Shown here in pieces: positions 1 through 10,461 of a stretch of 64,000 nt of DNA (its first letter is position 1; each line of letters starts with the position of its first letter). Location: contig JALMQS010000089.1 of assembly GCA_024734495.1 (NCBI GenBank), positions 6,460,420-6,524,419 on the forward strand, read 5' to 3'. Made by a program: the position numbers and the translations under genes. The notes under the pieces were generated by a model. That model saw only the letters and a list, made by a program, of their open reading frames with translations, was not told the DNA's origin and did not search any database. This stretch comes from Forficula auricularia. Lineage: Eukaryota > Arthropoda > Insecta > Dermaptera > Forficulidae.

Positions 1-299
1 ACGATAAAAAATTTCTATACTTTTTTTATCCATATTAACTTTTTCTGAAAATAATGAATGAAAAAAAAATCAGAGCAATCAATATTAACTTCCATTTGGC
101 AAAGTAAAAAAAAAAGAAAAAATATATTTTCCCTTGATAGTGAGATCATAAATAACGGGGATGTTTTTCTGAGGTGTTGAAAGAGATATTCCATCTTTCA
201 TGATTTTTTTCTTAACTTTATATATTTATTTCATCTTATTTTTTGAAATGACATTTAAAAAATATATTTTCTATATCCTTATTTATTGAGAGAAGGAGG
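1..299. other. AT-rich sequence without recognised features
   Basis: Homopolymer-rich A+T sequence. No coding potential, tRNA-like boxes or terminal inverted repeats were recognised. Confidence 0.6.
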
Positions 300-545
300 C
301 AAAAAAATAATAATGAAAAAATAAAACGAATTTGTTGAAATTGCCAATATTATTAGTAAATAGCGGAAGGAGTGTCTGTCTGCACGTCGATATGATAGAG
401 AGAAAAAGAGAACAAGATATATTAATAAGAAACAGGAACAAATAATAAGCTTAAAATACACAATTTTGTTTTTCGATTTTATCTTTTCAAATTATATTTA
501 TTTTTAAATTATCCTCATTTTATAAAAATCAATAGATATGTTTAA
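300..545 (+). repeat. Direct repeat, copy 1 (partner at 6262-6480)
   Basis: Shares the order 'cgaatttgttgaaattgcc', 'agtaaatagcggaagga', 'aacaggaacaaata' and 'acacaattttgtttttcga' with 6262-6480 in the same orientation. The two copies bracket about 5.7 kb of nested insertions. The identity of the unit is unknown. Confidence 0.75.
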
Positions 546-1101
546 TTTAACACATTTGGTAACACACGCACTCACTAACAGTCATTTTGACAAAATAATT
601 AATATTTCCTAAAATATTTATATTTTTGACGTGACAACGTCTTATAATTATAAGAAGCCGGCTGCACGCTCGAAAAAACATGACTCATCTGAGGCGTTCC
701 ATTTAAGGCTTGAAGTGCAAGCGAGAGCGCGGAACGAGCGACAAAGATTGAGACGGGCTTTTTAAAAGCTACAGTTACAAAAATTTTAATGTTTTTAAAT
801 TTTAAATTTAAGATTTATGAACAATAATTTAATCACAGTTTATTCTTATAATAAATTATTCAAAATTATTACTTTTTTACAACAAATTACAATTAAATTT
901 GCAAAAATAATTAAGTAACTAATTGAACAACAACTTTTATTCAGTTTACTTGCTGCAAGAAATAATGTCAATACAAAATTTATTATTATAAAATAATAAA
1001 ATCAAAATTAAATTTTAACAGTCGAGTAGAAATTTAAACAATAAATTTTATTCAAGTATTTTGTAAATTTAAAATGATTTTCTGAACGAAGAATTTTATG
1101 A
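546..1101. other. AT-rich sequence with a small GC-richer island
   Basis: Mostly A+T. Positions 655-770 are richer in G+C and contain the phrase 'aagcgagagcgcggaacgag'. No gene is supported; it may be part of an unrecognised repeat. Confidence 0.5.
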
Positions 1102-1249
1102 AAAAAATCGGTTGTCTGTAAAGTCGGTTTACTGACGATAGTTGAACGTGACAACGTCATAAGAAAATACCATTCCATCAGTATTTTCTTATGACGTTGT
1201 CACGTTCAACTATCGTCAGTAAACCGACTTTACAGACAACCGATTTTTT
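1102..1249. repeat. Perfect 69-bp inverted repeat (hairpin)
   Basis: Positions 1102-1170 and 1181-1249 are exact reverse complements over 69 bases, separated by a 10-base loop. By eye there is no mismatch, unlike most other palindromes here. It could be a short foldback MITE or a hairpin RNA source; no target duplication was identified. Confidence 0.9.
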
Positions 1250-1498
1250 ATGTTCCCTATAGGTATAGGGCCTATACCAAGCTTTATTGTAGACTGAAAT
1301 ACCGAGAATTTGCTCAATTTTTTTTTATCAAAATAGTTTTAACCGTTTTTGAGAAATTTCCAAAATAGGAAGAAAAAAAACAACTTTTTTCTAGCACCAT
1401 TACAATACTTCACCACACATGGGAAAGTAAATGATATATATTAACTAATTAATTGATTCTAATTAGGTTGCCATGGCAACAACAATGTAATTATTATT

Positions 1499-1821
1499 AC
1501 GAACATGAATTTAGGTCATTTATCAAAGATTCCAATAGATATGTTTATATTGCATGTAGGAGGATCCCGTCCCCTCGGAATTCGAACCCAGGCACTAGCA
1601 AGCCTTCCGGGCAACTATTCCAAACCCTTGAGACCATCACCTCCAAACATGCAACATATAACGAAGTGGAAGGTGATGGTCTCAAGTCTCAAGGGTCTCG
1701 ACTAGTTGCCCGGAAAGCCTACCAGTGCCTGGGTTCGACTTCCGAGGGGACAAGATTCTCCTACATGCAATATAAACATATCTATTAAAATCTTTGATAA
1801 ATGACTTAAATTCATGTTCGT
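1499..1821. repeat. Foldback element with tRNA-like segment in its arms
   Basis: Two arms of about 155 bp (1499-1655 and 1668-1821) are near-perfect inverted copies. The right arm contains 'gggttcgacttcc', which resembles a polymerase III box B, and the left arm carries its inverse. It interrupts a family A repeat beginning near 1445 ('aggttgccatggcaacaaca'). Confidence 0.75.
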
Positions 1822-1995
1822 TAAATTAAATTAATTATATATCACAAGTTCATTTTGAGAAAAAATTCAATCTTTCTTTCTCAAATAAATACTCATTTCT
1901 TCACACGTAATTATTATTATTGATTAAGTGGATATCGATGAGGCAGTCCAAAAAAAGAAGAAGATAATTTACATTATCTTTTTATTCATAAAACC

Positions 1996-2027
1996 GACGT
2001 TTCGGAGGCTATTCCCTCCCTCTTCAG
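1996..2027 (-). ncRNA. Hammerhead-like motif H1
   Basis: On the minus strand: CTGAAGA (2027-2021), an extra G, helix II GGAGG/CCTCC with loop GAATAG, then GAAACGTC (2003-1996). Flanks AAGACC and GGTTTT could pair as helix I (six pairs, one G-U). This is the best-formed copy in the window. The extra base before helix II departs from the canonical hammerhead, so catalysis is not established. Confidence 0.6.
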
Positions 2028-2230
2028 GGTCTTGAAAAGTCAGTGAAGGAAATCCAATGCGACACTGCCCTCTGTCTCCTCTTTCAGTGGCAGTAACAAT
2101 AATATCTTGTCTTTCATTCTCAGCAGAATTATTAATAAAATTCTGCTGAGAATGAAAGACAAGATATGTGTTACTACTGCAAAGAGAGACAGAGGCAATG
2201 TCACATTGTTCTTCACTGAATTTTCAAAAC

Positions 2231-2257
2231 CTGAAGAAGGGAATAGCCTCGAAAGTC
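2231..2257 (+). ncRNA. Hammerhead-like motif H2
   Basis: CTGAAGA, then AGGGAATAGCCTC, then GAAAGTC: the counterpart of H1 in the opposite arm. Helix II is shortened (AGG/CCT) and helix I is weaker than in H1, so it looks more decayed. Confidence 0.45.
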
Positions 2258-2339
2258 GGTTTTATGAATAAGATAATGTAAATTATCTTCTTCTTTTCGA
2301 ACTGCCTCATCGATATCACTTAATTCACTTATCAGTCCG

Positions 2340-2440
2340 TCTCCTAAAATTACTCCAATCTTATTATTATTGATTTAGAAAATAAACAAACATGCTCTTC
2401 GTTCTAATTAACATGTGTACTTAATTTAAATACAAATTTT
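2340..2440 (+). repeat. Family A repeat fragment
   Basis: Contains 'aaaataaacaaacatgctct' followed by 'acatgtgtactta'. This string recurs near 4990, 8490 and (in part) 6235. Family A copies start with 'aggttgccatggcaacaaca' and have been split repeatedly by other elements. Confidence 0.6.
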
Positions 2441-2564
2441 GACTTTTCAAATCCCAAAATTGTAGATAAAGAACATAACTTGGAAAAAAGATTAATCTTA
2501 GAAATGATCGAAATTTTAAATAACAAAAATTCGATTAATAAAAGGTCAGATATGGATTCTTTTT

Positions 2565-3277
2565 AACCGACTTCAAAAAAGGAGGAGGTTCTCTATTCGA
2601 TTGAATTTTTTTTTTTTTTTTTTTTGTGTCTATGTTACCTCATATCTCCGCCAATTGTCAACCGATTTTGAAAATTTTTTTTGCATTGGGTCCAGTCTAG
2701 CTTCCGATTGGTCCCATTTTTTTCGTATTTTTCATAGGTATTAGACCTTTTTTATTAGGTTTGTTTAGACCTAACTTCTTTGTTTATGAACCGATTTCGA
2801 TGGTTCTTTTTTTATCCGAAAGGGGGTGTCTTAGGGATGGTGTCATATTAATTTGGTCAAGTTCTGATGATATGATCACTATTAATAACATCACTAAAAA
2901 GAGAAAAATAAAAATAATTTTTAAAGAAAAAAATAAAAACCGACTTCAAAAAATTAAATGCAACAAATAAAATACACTAAAAGGTATAAAATAATTATTA
3001 TCTTATTTAGTTACAACTAAACGACGAAATATTAACATGAAATTACTTTTTGAAGTTGGTGCCAAACATATACCTTTTATGAATCGCACTCGACGGATCT
3101 TACTTAGTACGTTTGGAGGGTATGCTCGCTTATAGGTATAGTTAGTTTGGCACCGACTTCAAAAAGTAATTTCCTGTTAATATTTCGTCGTTTAGTTGTA
3201 ACTAAATAAGATAATAATTATTTTATACCTTTTAGTGTATTTAATTTGTTGCATTTAATTTTTTGAAGTCGGTTTTT
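2565..3277 (+). mobile_element. Family E repeat, copy E1
   Basis: Begins AACCGACTTCAAAAAAGGAG and ends TTTTTGAAGTCGGTTTTT, so the termini are inverted. The last 350 bp (2936-3283) form a long hairpin of two arms of about 170 bp. The opening string is, from my knowledge, widespread in insect genomes. Four copies occur here (E1-E4). An apparent ORF at 2761-2970 is not kept in frame between copies, so the element is taken as noncoding. Confidence 0.8.
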
Positions 3278-3477
3278 ATTTTTTCTTAAAAATTATTTTT
3301 TCGAATGTTTATAAATAATTTTTAGAGAAAAATAATTTTTTTCATAAATATTTTTATTTTTATCTAATGGTAATTTGGCCACCATGACAATCTGTACAAT
3401 TGTCTATTTATAAAAATATTTAATATATTAGTGTTGAGAAAGAAACTTTTTTTTCTTTTTTTACAAATTTTTCACCA

Positions 3478-3508
3478 TTGAAAAAGGGAGAAATTCTCCC
3501 GAAACGTT
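3478..3508 (+). ncRNA. Degenerate hammerhead-like motif H3
   Basis: TTGAAAA in place of CUGANGA, then an extra A, a perfect helix II GGGAG/CTCCC with loop AAATT, then GAAACGTT. CCA/TGG could form helix I. The altered core suggests an inactive relic. It lies just 5' of repeat E2. Confidence 0.4.
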
Positions 3509-3518
3509 TGGGTTTTTT

Positions 3519-4208
3519 AACCGACTTCAAAAAAGGAGGAGGTTCTCTATTCGACTGAATTTTTTTTTTCTTGTGCCTATGTTAATCTCCGCGAATTGTG
3601 AACCGATTTTGAAAAAAAAATTGCATTGGGTTCAGCCTACCTTCCGATTGGTCCCATTTTTTTTTCATAGGTATTAGACCTTTTTTATTAGGTTTTTTTA
3701 AGACCTAACTTCTTTGTTTATGAACCGATTTCGATGTTTCTTTTTTTATCCGATAGGGGGTGTCTTAGGGATGGTGTCATATTAATTTGATCAAGTTCTG
3801 ATGATATGATCACTATTAATAACATCACTAAAAAGAGAACAATAAAAATAATTTTGAAGAAAAAAATAAAATCGATTTCAAAAAATTAAATGCAACAAAT
3901 AAAATACACTAAAAGGTATAAAATAATTATTATCTTATTTAGTTACAACCAAACGACGAAATATTAACATGAAATCACTTTTTGAAGTCGGTGCCAAACA
4001 TATACCTTTTATGAATCGCACTCGACGGATCTCACTTAGTACGTTTGGTGGGTACGCTCGCTTATAGGTATAGTTTGTTTGGTACCAACTTCAAAAAGTA
4101 ATTTCATGTTAATATTTCGTCGTTTAGTTGTAACTAAATAAGGTAATAATTATTTTATACCTTTTAGTGTATTTTATTTGTTGCATTCAATTTTTTTGAA
4201 GAAGGTTT
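3519..4208 (+). mobile_element. Family E repeat, copy E2
   Basis: Same layout as E1: AACCGACTTCAAAAAAGGAG start, TCCGATAGGGGGTGTCTTAG in the middle, and a terminal hairpin at about 3865-4208. The outer end has decayed ('gaagaaggtttta'). Confidence 0.75.
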
Positions 4209-4924
4209 TATATTTTTCTTAAAAATTATTTTTTAAATAAACGTGATCTGGATTGTTTTTATAAAAGATTTGTATTTTTTTAACTTCATAATTTATTTAA
4301 AAATAATTATATTTAATATTAAAAGTTGAATCAGTAAAAACCTCGTGTTGTTTTTAAATGTTTTTTGGTAATTTTATTTTTGCCGTTGATAACAATTCAC
4401 AAAAAGATCCCGAATATACTCGGAATGCGTGCCAGCATGAATAGAGCTAATAAATAACTGAAAAGATTTGGTTTTGCCGAGAGTAGCAGAATAGTTGATT
4501 CATAATTACATCAAGCAATGATTCCTCTGTATAATAAATAACTGTTCGTTGTTTCTAAAATAAAATGAAAATTGGATATCATATATTGATTCAAACAACT
4601 TATCTGAATCAAATATAATATAAAAAAAAGAAGAAAATCCACCCAAAGGGCTGTTTTTAGAGATTCCTAGCAGCCTGAGTCTGATGCCTTTATTTAATAA
4701 GCCATAGAAAAAATTATTATTTCAAATGATTTTTTTCATTTCATTTCACACATTTTCAAACACAATGGGGAACCAATTTTGAGTGAATTCAATAAAAGAG
4801 CGGCAGACGATGCGAGTAAAATTATGACATGTGGTTATGAAACTTACCTCCACTCCTATAATGTTGAAATCAGATTAATTTAATACTCCGTAAAAAATAG
4901 TAAAATAAATGAAATTATATATTT
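4209..4924. other. No gene seen
   Basis: AT-rich sequence. Near 4478 is 'gccgagagtagcagaat', also found by the mariner-related sequences at 22065 and 29945 (reverse complement). Nothing else was recognised. Confidence 0.5.
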
Positions 4925-5053
4925 ACTAATTAATTGATTCTAATTACTTAGGTTGCTATGGCAACAACAATGTATTTACTTTTATTGATATAGAAAATAA
5001 ACAAACATGTTCTTTATTCCAACTAATATGTGTACTTCATAATTTATTTATAA
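4925..5053 (+). repeat. Family A repeat fragment
   Basis: Contains 'aggttgctatggcaacaaca' and 'aaaataaacaaacatgttct', ending at 'tttataatata', where the mariner inserted at a TA. The continuation 'ttcgttctaactaatatgtg' is found near 6238 beyond the mariner. Confidence 0.65.
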
Positions 5054-6072
5054 TATACGAGGAGTGTTTAAATGAAAAGGTAAATTTTCAAATTTGGTAC
5101 ACAAGTCCCCAACATATGTTGACAATATTAGCCACCTTGCATATTTAGTTTGTTTTTTATAGATATTTTTTTTTTTTAATGATATTGATGTGAGAAGGAG
5201 ATACACCAGAAGGTGGATCCCCTAAAGGCCTGTATGGGCTGGCCCCTCCATCGTGAAAAGAACAGAGTAGAAGGAAAGAAGTCGGGATCACGGGCCAATC
5301 TCAGAAACTTAGATACAATCCAATATCCAATTTACTAAGGTTTTAGTGGCTTCGAGCAGTGGTAAATTCTCCGCGCTATAAATTAGGTTAAATTTATCTC
5401 CCACTTAATTTTTATTACCAGACCCTATTTTACAGAAAAAATGTCGGGGTATAGCCGGGAATCGAACCCGAGACCTCCGGGCTGCCAGCCAGTTATTCTG
5501 ACCATTACACCACGGAGGCGGACAAAGATATAAAGGTTAGACGCGTTTTGGAGTCCCTTTGAGCAAAGAAAATATTTATAAGTGGTACAAGCGCTTCACA
5601 GAAGGCAGAGATGTTAATAACGACACGGCAAGTTCGGTCAAATGTCAAGGTTTTGCTCACTGTTTTCTTGGATTACAATTGCGTGGTCAATAAGGAATAT
5701 TATCTTGAAGTTATGCGCCGTTTGTGTGAAACAATACCAAAAAAACGCCCAGATTTGTGACAAAACAATTCATGGTTTTAACGCACCTGGTCACACATTG
5801 TTGCTTATCCTTGATTTTTTGGCCAAAAACAAAACAGTATTGGTGCCTCAGCCACCGTACTCACCGGACTTGCCGCTTTCCTTTTCCCAAAACTCAAAAG
5901 ACCCATGAAAGAAAGGAGATTTGCCACGATCAAGGAGATTAAGACCACATCGCTGGAAGACCTCAAGCCCATACCAAAAAGCGCTATCAGAAGTGCTTCA
6001 AGGATTGGAAAAAGTGGGAATTAAAAAGGGGGATTACTTTGAATTAGTAAATAAACAATAAAGATTTTTAAT
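5054..6072 (+). pseudogene. Decayed mariner transposase
   Basis: Dead mariner-family DNA transposon (DDE/D enzyme, cut-and-paste at TA). The likely left end is 'cgaggagtgtttaaatgaaa' after TA. Frames read a mariner-like KWYKRFTEGR segment near 5575. From 5757 come NAPGHT (usually DNAPAHT, so the catalytic Asp is lost) and FLAKNKTVLVPQPPYSPDLP, followed out of frame by the usual C-terminal region. There are several frameshifts and missing blocks, and a SINE interrupts the N-terminal part. The right terminus was not found; a PLE-like palindrome begins there. It cannot encode an active enzyme. Confidence 0.85.
5168..5523 (-). repeat. tRNA-derived SINE (type D)
   Basis: On the minus strand the head reads TGGTGTAATGGTCAGAATAA (box A region) and GGTTCGATTCCC (box B) around 5520-5465. 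A body of about 280 bp and an A-tail (plus-strand T run 5168-5178) follow. It sits inside the dead mariner, so it inserted later. A possible short target repeat 'agatat' is weak. Confidence 0.8.
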
Positions 6073-6084
6073 CTTTAAAGAATT

Positions 6085-6228
6085 TGGTGTCGGTTCTAGG
6101 TGAAACATTTTAATAGATAATAAGTAAAAATATATTTTTCTAGGTGGGATTTCACAAATAAAACTATATATTTGTTTTATTTGTGAAACCCACCTAGAAA
6201 AATATATTTTTACTTATTATCTAATAAA
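6085..6228 (-). repeat. Penelope-like terminal repeat in palindromic form
   Basis: 'ggtgtcggttctaggtgaaa' is the inverse of the tail of the PLE-associated repeats at 15150 and 32450 ('tttcacctagaacc'). Arms of about 55 bp (6112-6165 and 6171-6225) form a hairpin around 'aaaactatatatttgtttt'. I interpret it as two inverted PLE ends. Confidence 0.55.
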
Positions 6229-6261
6229 GATTTTCTTCGTTCTAACTAATATGTGTACTTC

Positions 6262-6480
6262 ATAAGAGAAGCACAAAAAAACGAATTTGTTGAAATTGCC
6301 AATATTAGTAAATAGCGGAAGGATTGTCTGTCGATAAGATTAGAGAGAACAAGATTAATAACAAACAGGAACAAATAAGCTTTCGATACACAATTTTGTT
6401 TTTCGATTATTATCTTTTCAAAGTAGGTATTTATTTTTCATTTATCCTCATTTTATAAAAAAAATTATAGATATATTTAA
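6262..6480 (+). repeat. Direct repeat, copy 2 (partner at 300-545)
   Basis: Repeats 300-545 in the same order with small indels: 'cgaatttgttgaaattgcc', 'tagtaaatagcggaaggat', 'aacaggaacaaataagc'. Confidence 0.75.
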
Positions 6481-7186
6481 GTAATTTATTTAAATCAAAA
6501 ATATATTTACATGTGAATGAAGATCATACAAATCAAATTAATTTGATCAAAATGAAAATATTTATAAATATTTACAATATAAAAAATTTTGTTTTTGAAA
6601 ATGAATTTTTAGTAAATATATATAAAAAAAAGTAAGTATATAAATTTTATTTGAGTTGAATATAGTTTTTATAATAGAATTCCATGTAAATAATGGATAA
6701 ATTTATTTAGTGTTTTTCGACACTTGTCGCTTAAGATGATTAGGAAAAAAAATAACAATAAGCCTTTTGCTATACCTATATTTTTAATAAAATATCACAC
6801 GTTTAGATTTCAATATTAGAAATTTTTCACTGAAAAAAATAAAGGAACATTGTTTTTTAAAATAAATTTAATCAGTGTTCTGAGAAAGAAATTTGACTGT
6901 CCTTTTTAAGGAAGTACCTTTGGAATGTTTAATAAATTTTTATCATAAACCAATATGAAGAAATTGCTTTTCATATATTCAATCTTCAATGCATATCCTT
7001 AATAGTAGAAACAAATTCCACAAGCGAACTATAATAGGTGTTGTGTGTGTGTGTGCATCTATATTTTGTACTATAGGTGTTGCGGCTGGATGCACCGAAA
7101 TGTTAGTGAAGGAGAATAATTGAAAGAAGAAAGCGTCTTGTTGCCCGCCACCGCGTTTTGGGAGGTGCAATTGTGCATGCGTACCC
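6481..7186 (-). other. 3' flank and probable 3' UTR of the GPCR gene
   Basis: Lies immediately downstream of the GPCR stop codon on the minus strand. A candidate AATAAA is at 6707-6702 (plus-strand tttatt), which would give a 3' UTR of about 480 bases. It is one of several A-rich options. No other gene was seen. Confidence 0.35.
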
Positions 7187-7365
7187 CTAGTCATCCAGCT
7201 GACCTGGGTTGGAAGTGGTGGCCGCAAGGGCTGCAAGTGCGCCGCGACCCTTCCATGTCAGAACGGCTCGGTACGCCTGCCGGTATTGTTTGTTCATGAT
7301 CACGTAGATTACCGGGTTGATGCATGCCGACAAATAGAGCAGCAAATAGCCGAGAATGTGAAATC
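7187..7365 (-). CDS. GPCR, last exon: TM7 and C-terminal tail (Moody/Tre1-like)
   Basis: Last coding exon of a class A G protein-coupled receptor in the plasma membrane. It follows the acceptor TTCTCTTGTTGCAG and starts in phase 1, matching the exon at 35943-35747. It encodes HILGYLLLYLSACINPVIYV, which is TM7 with the NPxxY-type motif NPVIY, then the helix 8 sequence MNKQYRQAYRAVL. A short tail ends GQLDD at a TAG stop (7189-7187). YLSACINPxIYVxMNKQYRQAY is, from my knowledge of the family, typical of insect Moody and Tre1 receptors, which act in blood-brain barrier formation and cell migration. The exon is intact. The ligand cannot be inferred. Which of the two paralogues it is cannot be decided without the missing N-terminal exons. 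Confidence 0.92.
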
Positions 7366-7394
7366 CTGCAACAAGAGAAAATATTATATTAGAA

Positions 7395-8120
7395 TAAAGG
7401 TATAGTCAAGGTAATGGAAATATCTCAAAAACGGCTAAAATTATTTTGATAATAAACAATTGAGCGAAACCATGGCGTTTGGCGCTACAGAAAAGTTCTA
7501 ATGCGGGAACATCGAAGAAATTATACTTTACGATATATTAATTATTTTGTCAAAAGGTCTGTTAGTAGCCCAGTAAATAGAGGATTCAAAAAGTGGTTCA
7601 GCTTACATTAATTGTGGAAATTTTTTTTTAAGATCGTTTGGTATGGTGTGGGTATGCCAAATCTAAGTTTACAACCTCGAAAATGTGGGAGGCAACTTTT
7701 GTTGAAAATGATCCCGAATTTTGTATTTCTTTTGTTTCGTTTTGAAATTTTGTCTTATTTAATTTATTATAGAACGGATATTTACAAAATGTGAACTGTT
7801 TTCGAGTTATAATCTAAAAACTGAAAAAAACCCCCAAAAATTTCGAGGTTTTTCGGCCACCAAAAGTTGTCCTCCCCCACACTTTCAAGGTGGCATACCC
7901 ACACCATACAAAACGATCCTAGAAAAAAAATATTTTCCCGCAATTAATGTAAGGTGAAACCCTCATATTTACTGGGCTATAGAACGTGTTATCAAATTTT
8001 GTATACGCTCTATATCAAAAACTAGTATGAATATTAAAACGAAATTTCACATGTAGATTCTTTATATTGTGATTAAGATCTGATTAGATTTTGGTTGAAA
8101 TCGAACCAAAAATTAAAGAA
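7395..8120 (+). repeat. Family K repeat, copy K1 (interrupted)
   Basis: Contains 'aaatatctcaaaaacggcta', 'gagcgaaaccatggc', 'ttgtcaaaaggtctgttag' and later 'aaaaactagtatgaatatt'. The same order is seen at 16070, 36115, 42312, 50397 and 56334. A foldback MITE interrupts it. Confidence 0.7.
7568..7977. mobile_element. Foldback MITE with TA target duplication
   Basis: Termini GCCCAGTAAATA and ATTTACTGGGC are flanked by TA on each side (7566-7567 and 7978-7979). Inner arms include 'tggtatggtgtgggtatgcc' and its inverse. The surrounding K1 repeat continues across the insertion, which supports the boundaries. TA duplication suggests mobilisation by a Tc1/mariner-type transposase. Confidence 0.8.
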
Positions 8121-8435
8121 GTAAATTAATAAGAGGGGAAGGGTTATTTTGTCATGAGATATTTTGTCGGGGGCTGAAATGTCGCGGAATCGTGGGGTTA
8201 GAGGGATGGAGGTCCAGGGGGCGAGCCTCCTGGCTAGCAAGAGGGCCGCCGAAAGCGGGCCTTGCAGCTAGTATTAACTAAAATTATCAAGCAGCGCTTG
8301 GTCCACCAGAAATTAATAATACCTAATGTGGGAAAAAAGGAAGTCCTTAAAAATAGTTTTTGGGGAGGATCTCATCATGTTTTTAAAATATAGGTATATT
8401 TTTCTTCGAAAATATGAAAAATAATTAACTAATAT
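8121..8435. other. GC-richer island, no gene
   Basis: Positions 8165-8270 are notably G+C-rich ('gaggtccagggggcgagcct'), unlike their surroundings. This looks like part of an unrecognised repeat; no ORF of note. Confidence 0.45.
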
Positions 8436-8600
8436 AATATTAATTAATTCTAATTAGGTTTCCATGGTAACAACAATTTAATTATTATTATTATTGATAA
8501 AGAAAATAAACAAACATGTTCTGCGTTCTAACTAATATGTGTACTGAATAATTTATTTATAATATTATGAATATTAAAAGTTAAATCAATAGGCGACGAG
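8436..8600 (+). repeat. Family A repeat
   Basis: 'aggtttccatggtaacaaca' then 'aaaataaacaaacatgttct' and 'taactaatatgtgtact'; the most complete uninterrupted family A copy in the window. Confidence 0.65.
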
Positions 8601-9177
8601 GATGGAATTCGAACCCACTTTTTTAATCGGCAGAAAAAGTAAACTTTTCTGTAGCTGATGAACCAATTGTGTGGTTTGTTTACATAGGATCCATTATCTA
8701 AACAAACCGCAACGCTCTCGAATACAATCCTTTCAACTCCAAACTAATGGTTCTAGTCTCTCGATTCGCTATCAAATCATTTAAAGAAAAAAATACAGTT
8801 TATGACGAGTTAAAGTGACTTTTTGCTTGTAATTCGGAGTTGCTTAATTCACTTCATTAATCCGTTAAAGGCATACAGAATCATCACAAAAAGTGGCACT
8901 TTAGCTCGTAGTAAAATAATATAGGCTAAGTATGCTTCTCTGGGGCCCTAGAATTGATTCAATCGATTTTTCAGACTCATTGTATTTAAAAATGTATGAA
9001 ACGTGGAGAAAAATCATTTTCAAACAGGATTTTTTTCTGTCTCTGTGTCTGCCTATTATATGAACTCTGATACTCCGATAACTCAGGTAGGGAACATTGT
9101 AGATTGTAGATATTTCGTTCTGGTGCCAAAAAGAAGAACTCTGATTAAATTTTGGACTCTCTACTTTTAAAACATTG

Positions 9178-9181
<4 letters not shown>

Positions 9182-9217
<36 letters not shown>

Positions 9218-9387
9218 GCTTTTCGGCCTTTCTAGCCATAAGCCTAATTACGATACTAGTTATATTTTTTTTTAAATTTGTCTCTACCCCCGGGGTCAGA
9301 TTTTAGCTGGATGCCTCGAGTCGGATTCGAACCCGGGTCCTCTGGTTAGCTCGCTGCCATGCTACCGCCTAGCCTATCTGACCCCCC
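9182..9387 (-). repeat. tRNA-derived SINE (type A), copy 1
   Basis: On the minus strand the head carries TAGGCTAGGCGGTAGCATGG and box B GGTTCGAATCC; the body is 'gtagagacaaattt', the tail GGCCGAAAAGCC plus poly(A). It is flanked by a perfect 13-bp duplication AAAACATTGGGTT (9169-9181 and 9388-9400). The duplication partner at 28793-28805 shows the empty site with a single copy of that string. Confidence 0.93.
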
Positions 9388-9490
9388 AAAACATTGGGTT
9401 CAAAAACATTATTTTTCAATTATATTGAGATGTGCTTAACAGGCATAAAATAAACAAACCACTGCCTTTTTCAATTTCAATCCACTAAAT

Positions 9491-9591
9491 CAGGGGTATC
9501 CAAACTACAGCCTGCTGTCCAAATCCGAATTGAAACTTTTCCAACCGACCTACAGAATTAATTCACAAATATTCACTATATTAAACCCCTG
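9491..9591. mobile_element. hAT MITE with perfect 8-bp target duplication
   Basis: Termini CAGGGGTATCCAAACTAC and ACCCCTG, flanked by CACTAAAT at 9483-9490 and 9592-9599. The 8-bp duplication and CAGGG ends are hallmarks of hAT elements. At 101 bp it is shorter than the orthologous copy at 28906-29106. Confidence 0.85.
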
Positions 9592-10461
9592 CACTAAATA
9601 TTCAAATTATTTATTTTAAAACCAACAAGTAGTTTATTATAAATAATCGATCTACTATAATTAATTAAGAAAGTGAATTTATAACATGCTAGAAAATACA
9701 TTTTTAATAGTTTTTTATTTTTTATTATTTTTGTGTGTTGTGATTTTATCCTGACTATATCTATAGTTATTATAATCGGCTTGCGCGACAACGCCGATGT
9801 GATTTTTTTAATTTTTAAAAAATCAATAGTTCATGACAAATAAAATTTATTAAAATTAGGAAATTTAAATTATAATTTTAAAATCCAATAATAAGATTGT
9901 TGAGAAAATAAACAAAATGTAATTAATATCCAATTAAGTAAATATTATTTATTTATCTCTTAATTGTTGATTTGTTTACTAATAAATTAAAAATTAAATC
10001 AAATCATTCTGGTCCATGGTATTATTGCCCAATGTACCAAACAGTTTATAAAACTTAACCATTTGCATCAATTTACTGGAAGCCCCTTGAATCTACGCAA
10101 CTATGATGTCTGCCTGTGCAGGGAATGCCTAGCCTCTCACATAGAAAATTATTAAAGTAAGCAAAACAGTCATGAATAAAATAGGTTCTAGTCAAAAATA
10201 TCTTTTATTGAATCTTCTTCAGACAAAAAAAAGGGGGGGGGTCAAAAATGAAAATTCTAGCCCTTTCGACCAAACTCAAACAAATTTTGTATACATATTC
10301 TGTGGGCCCCAAAAAGACAAGAAATTCAAAAACTAACCACCCAAAATGAGAAGGAGGGTCACAAATGAAAATTCTAGCCCTTTTGACCAAACTCAACCAA
10401 ATTTTGTATACATATTCTGTGGACCTCCAGAAGGCTAACAATGGAAAACTAACCAAATTTT

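Larger units (their letters stand above)
1923..2324. repeat. Foldback element with inverted hammerhead-like motifs
   Basis: The ends 'attaagtggatatcgatgag' and its inverse bracket arms of about 200 bp meeting near 2135. Each arm carries a hammerhead-like core about 66-73 bp from the outer end. The element splits a family A repeat that resumes after 2340. Confidence 0.85.
8640..10203 (+). repeat. Dispersed duplication, copy U1 (partner U2 28190-30150)
   Basis: Colinear with 28190-30150 over about 1.4 kb. Shared phrases include 'tatgacgagttaaagtgact', 'aggtagggaacattgtagat', 'tataatcggcttgcg' and 'tttgtttactaataaatt'. The copies differ by separate insertions and share one hAT MITE site. The last third is a family D repeat. 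Confidence 0.85.

Noticed and set aside
2761..2970. Family E frame as a transposon protein
   Set aside because: The matching frame in E3 has different bounds and E2/E4 carry frame changes, so it is not conserved coding sequence.
8576..8665. tRNA gene on the minus strand
   Set aside because: A box B-like 'gggttcgaattcc' exists, but the cloverleaf cannot be completed and box A is poor.
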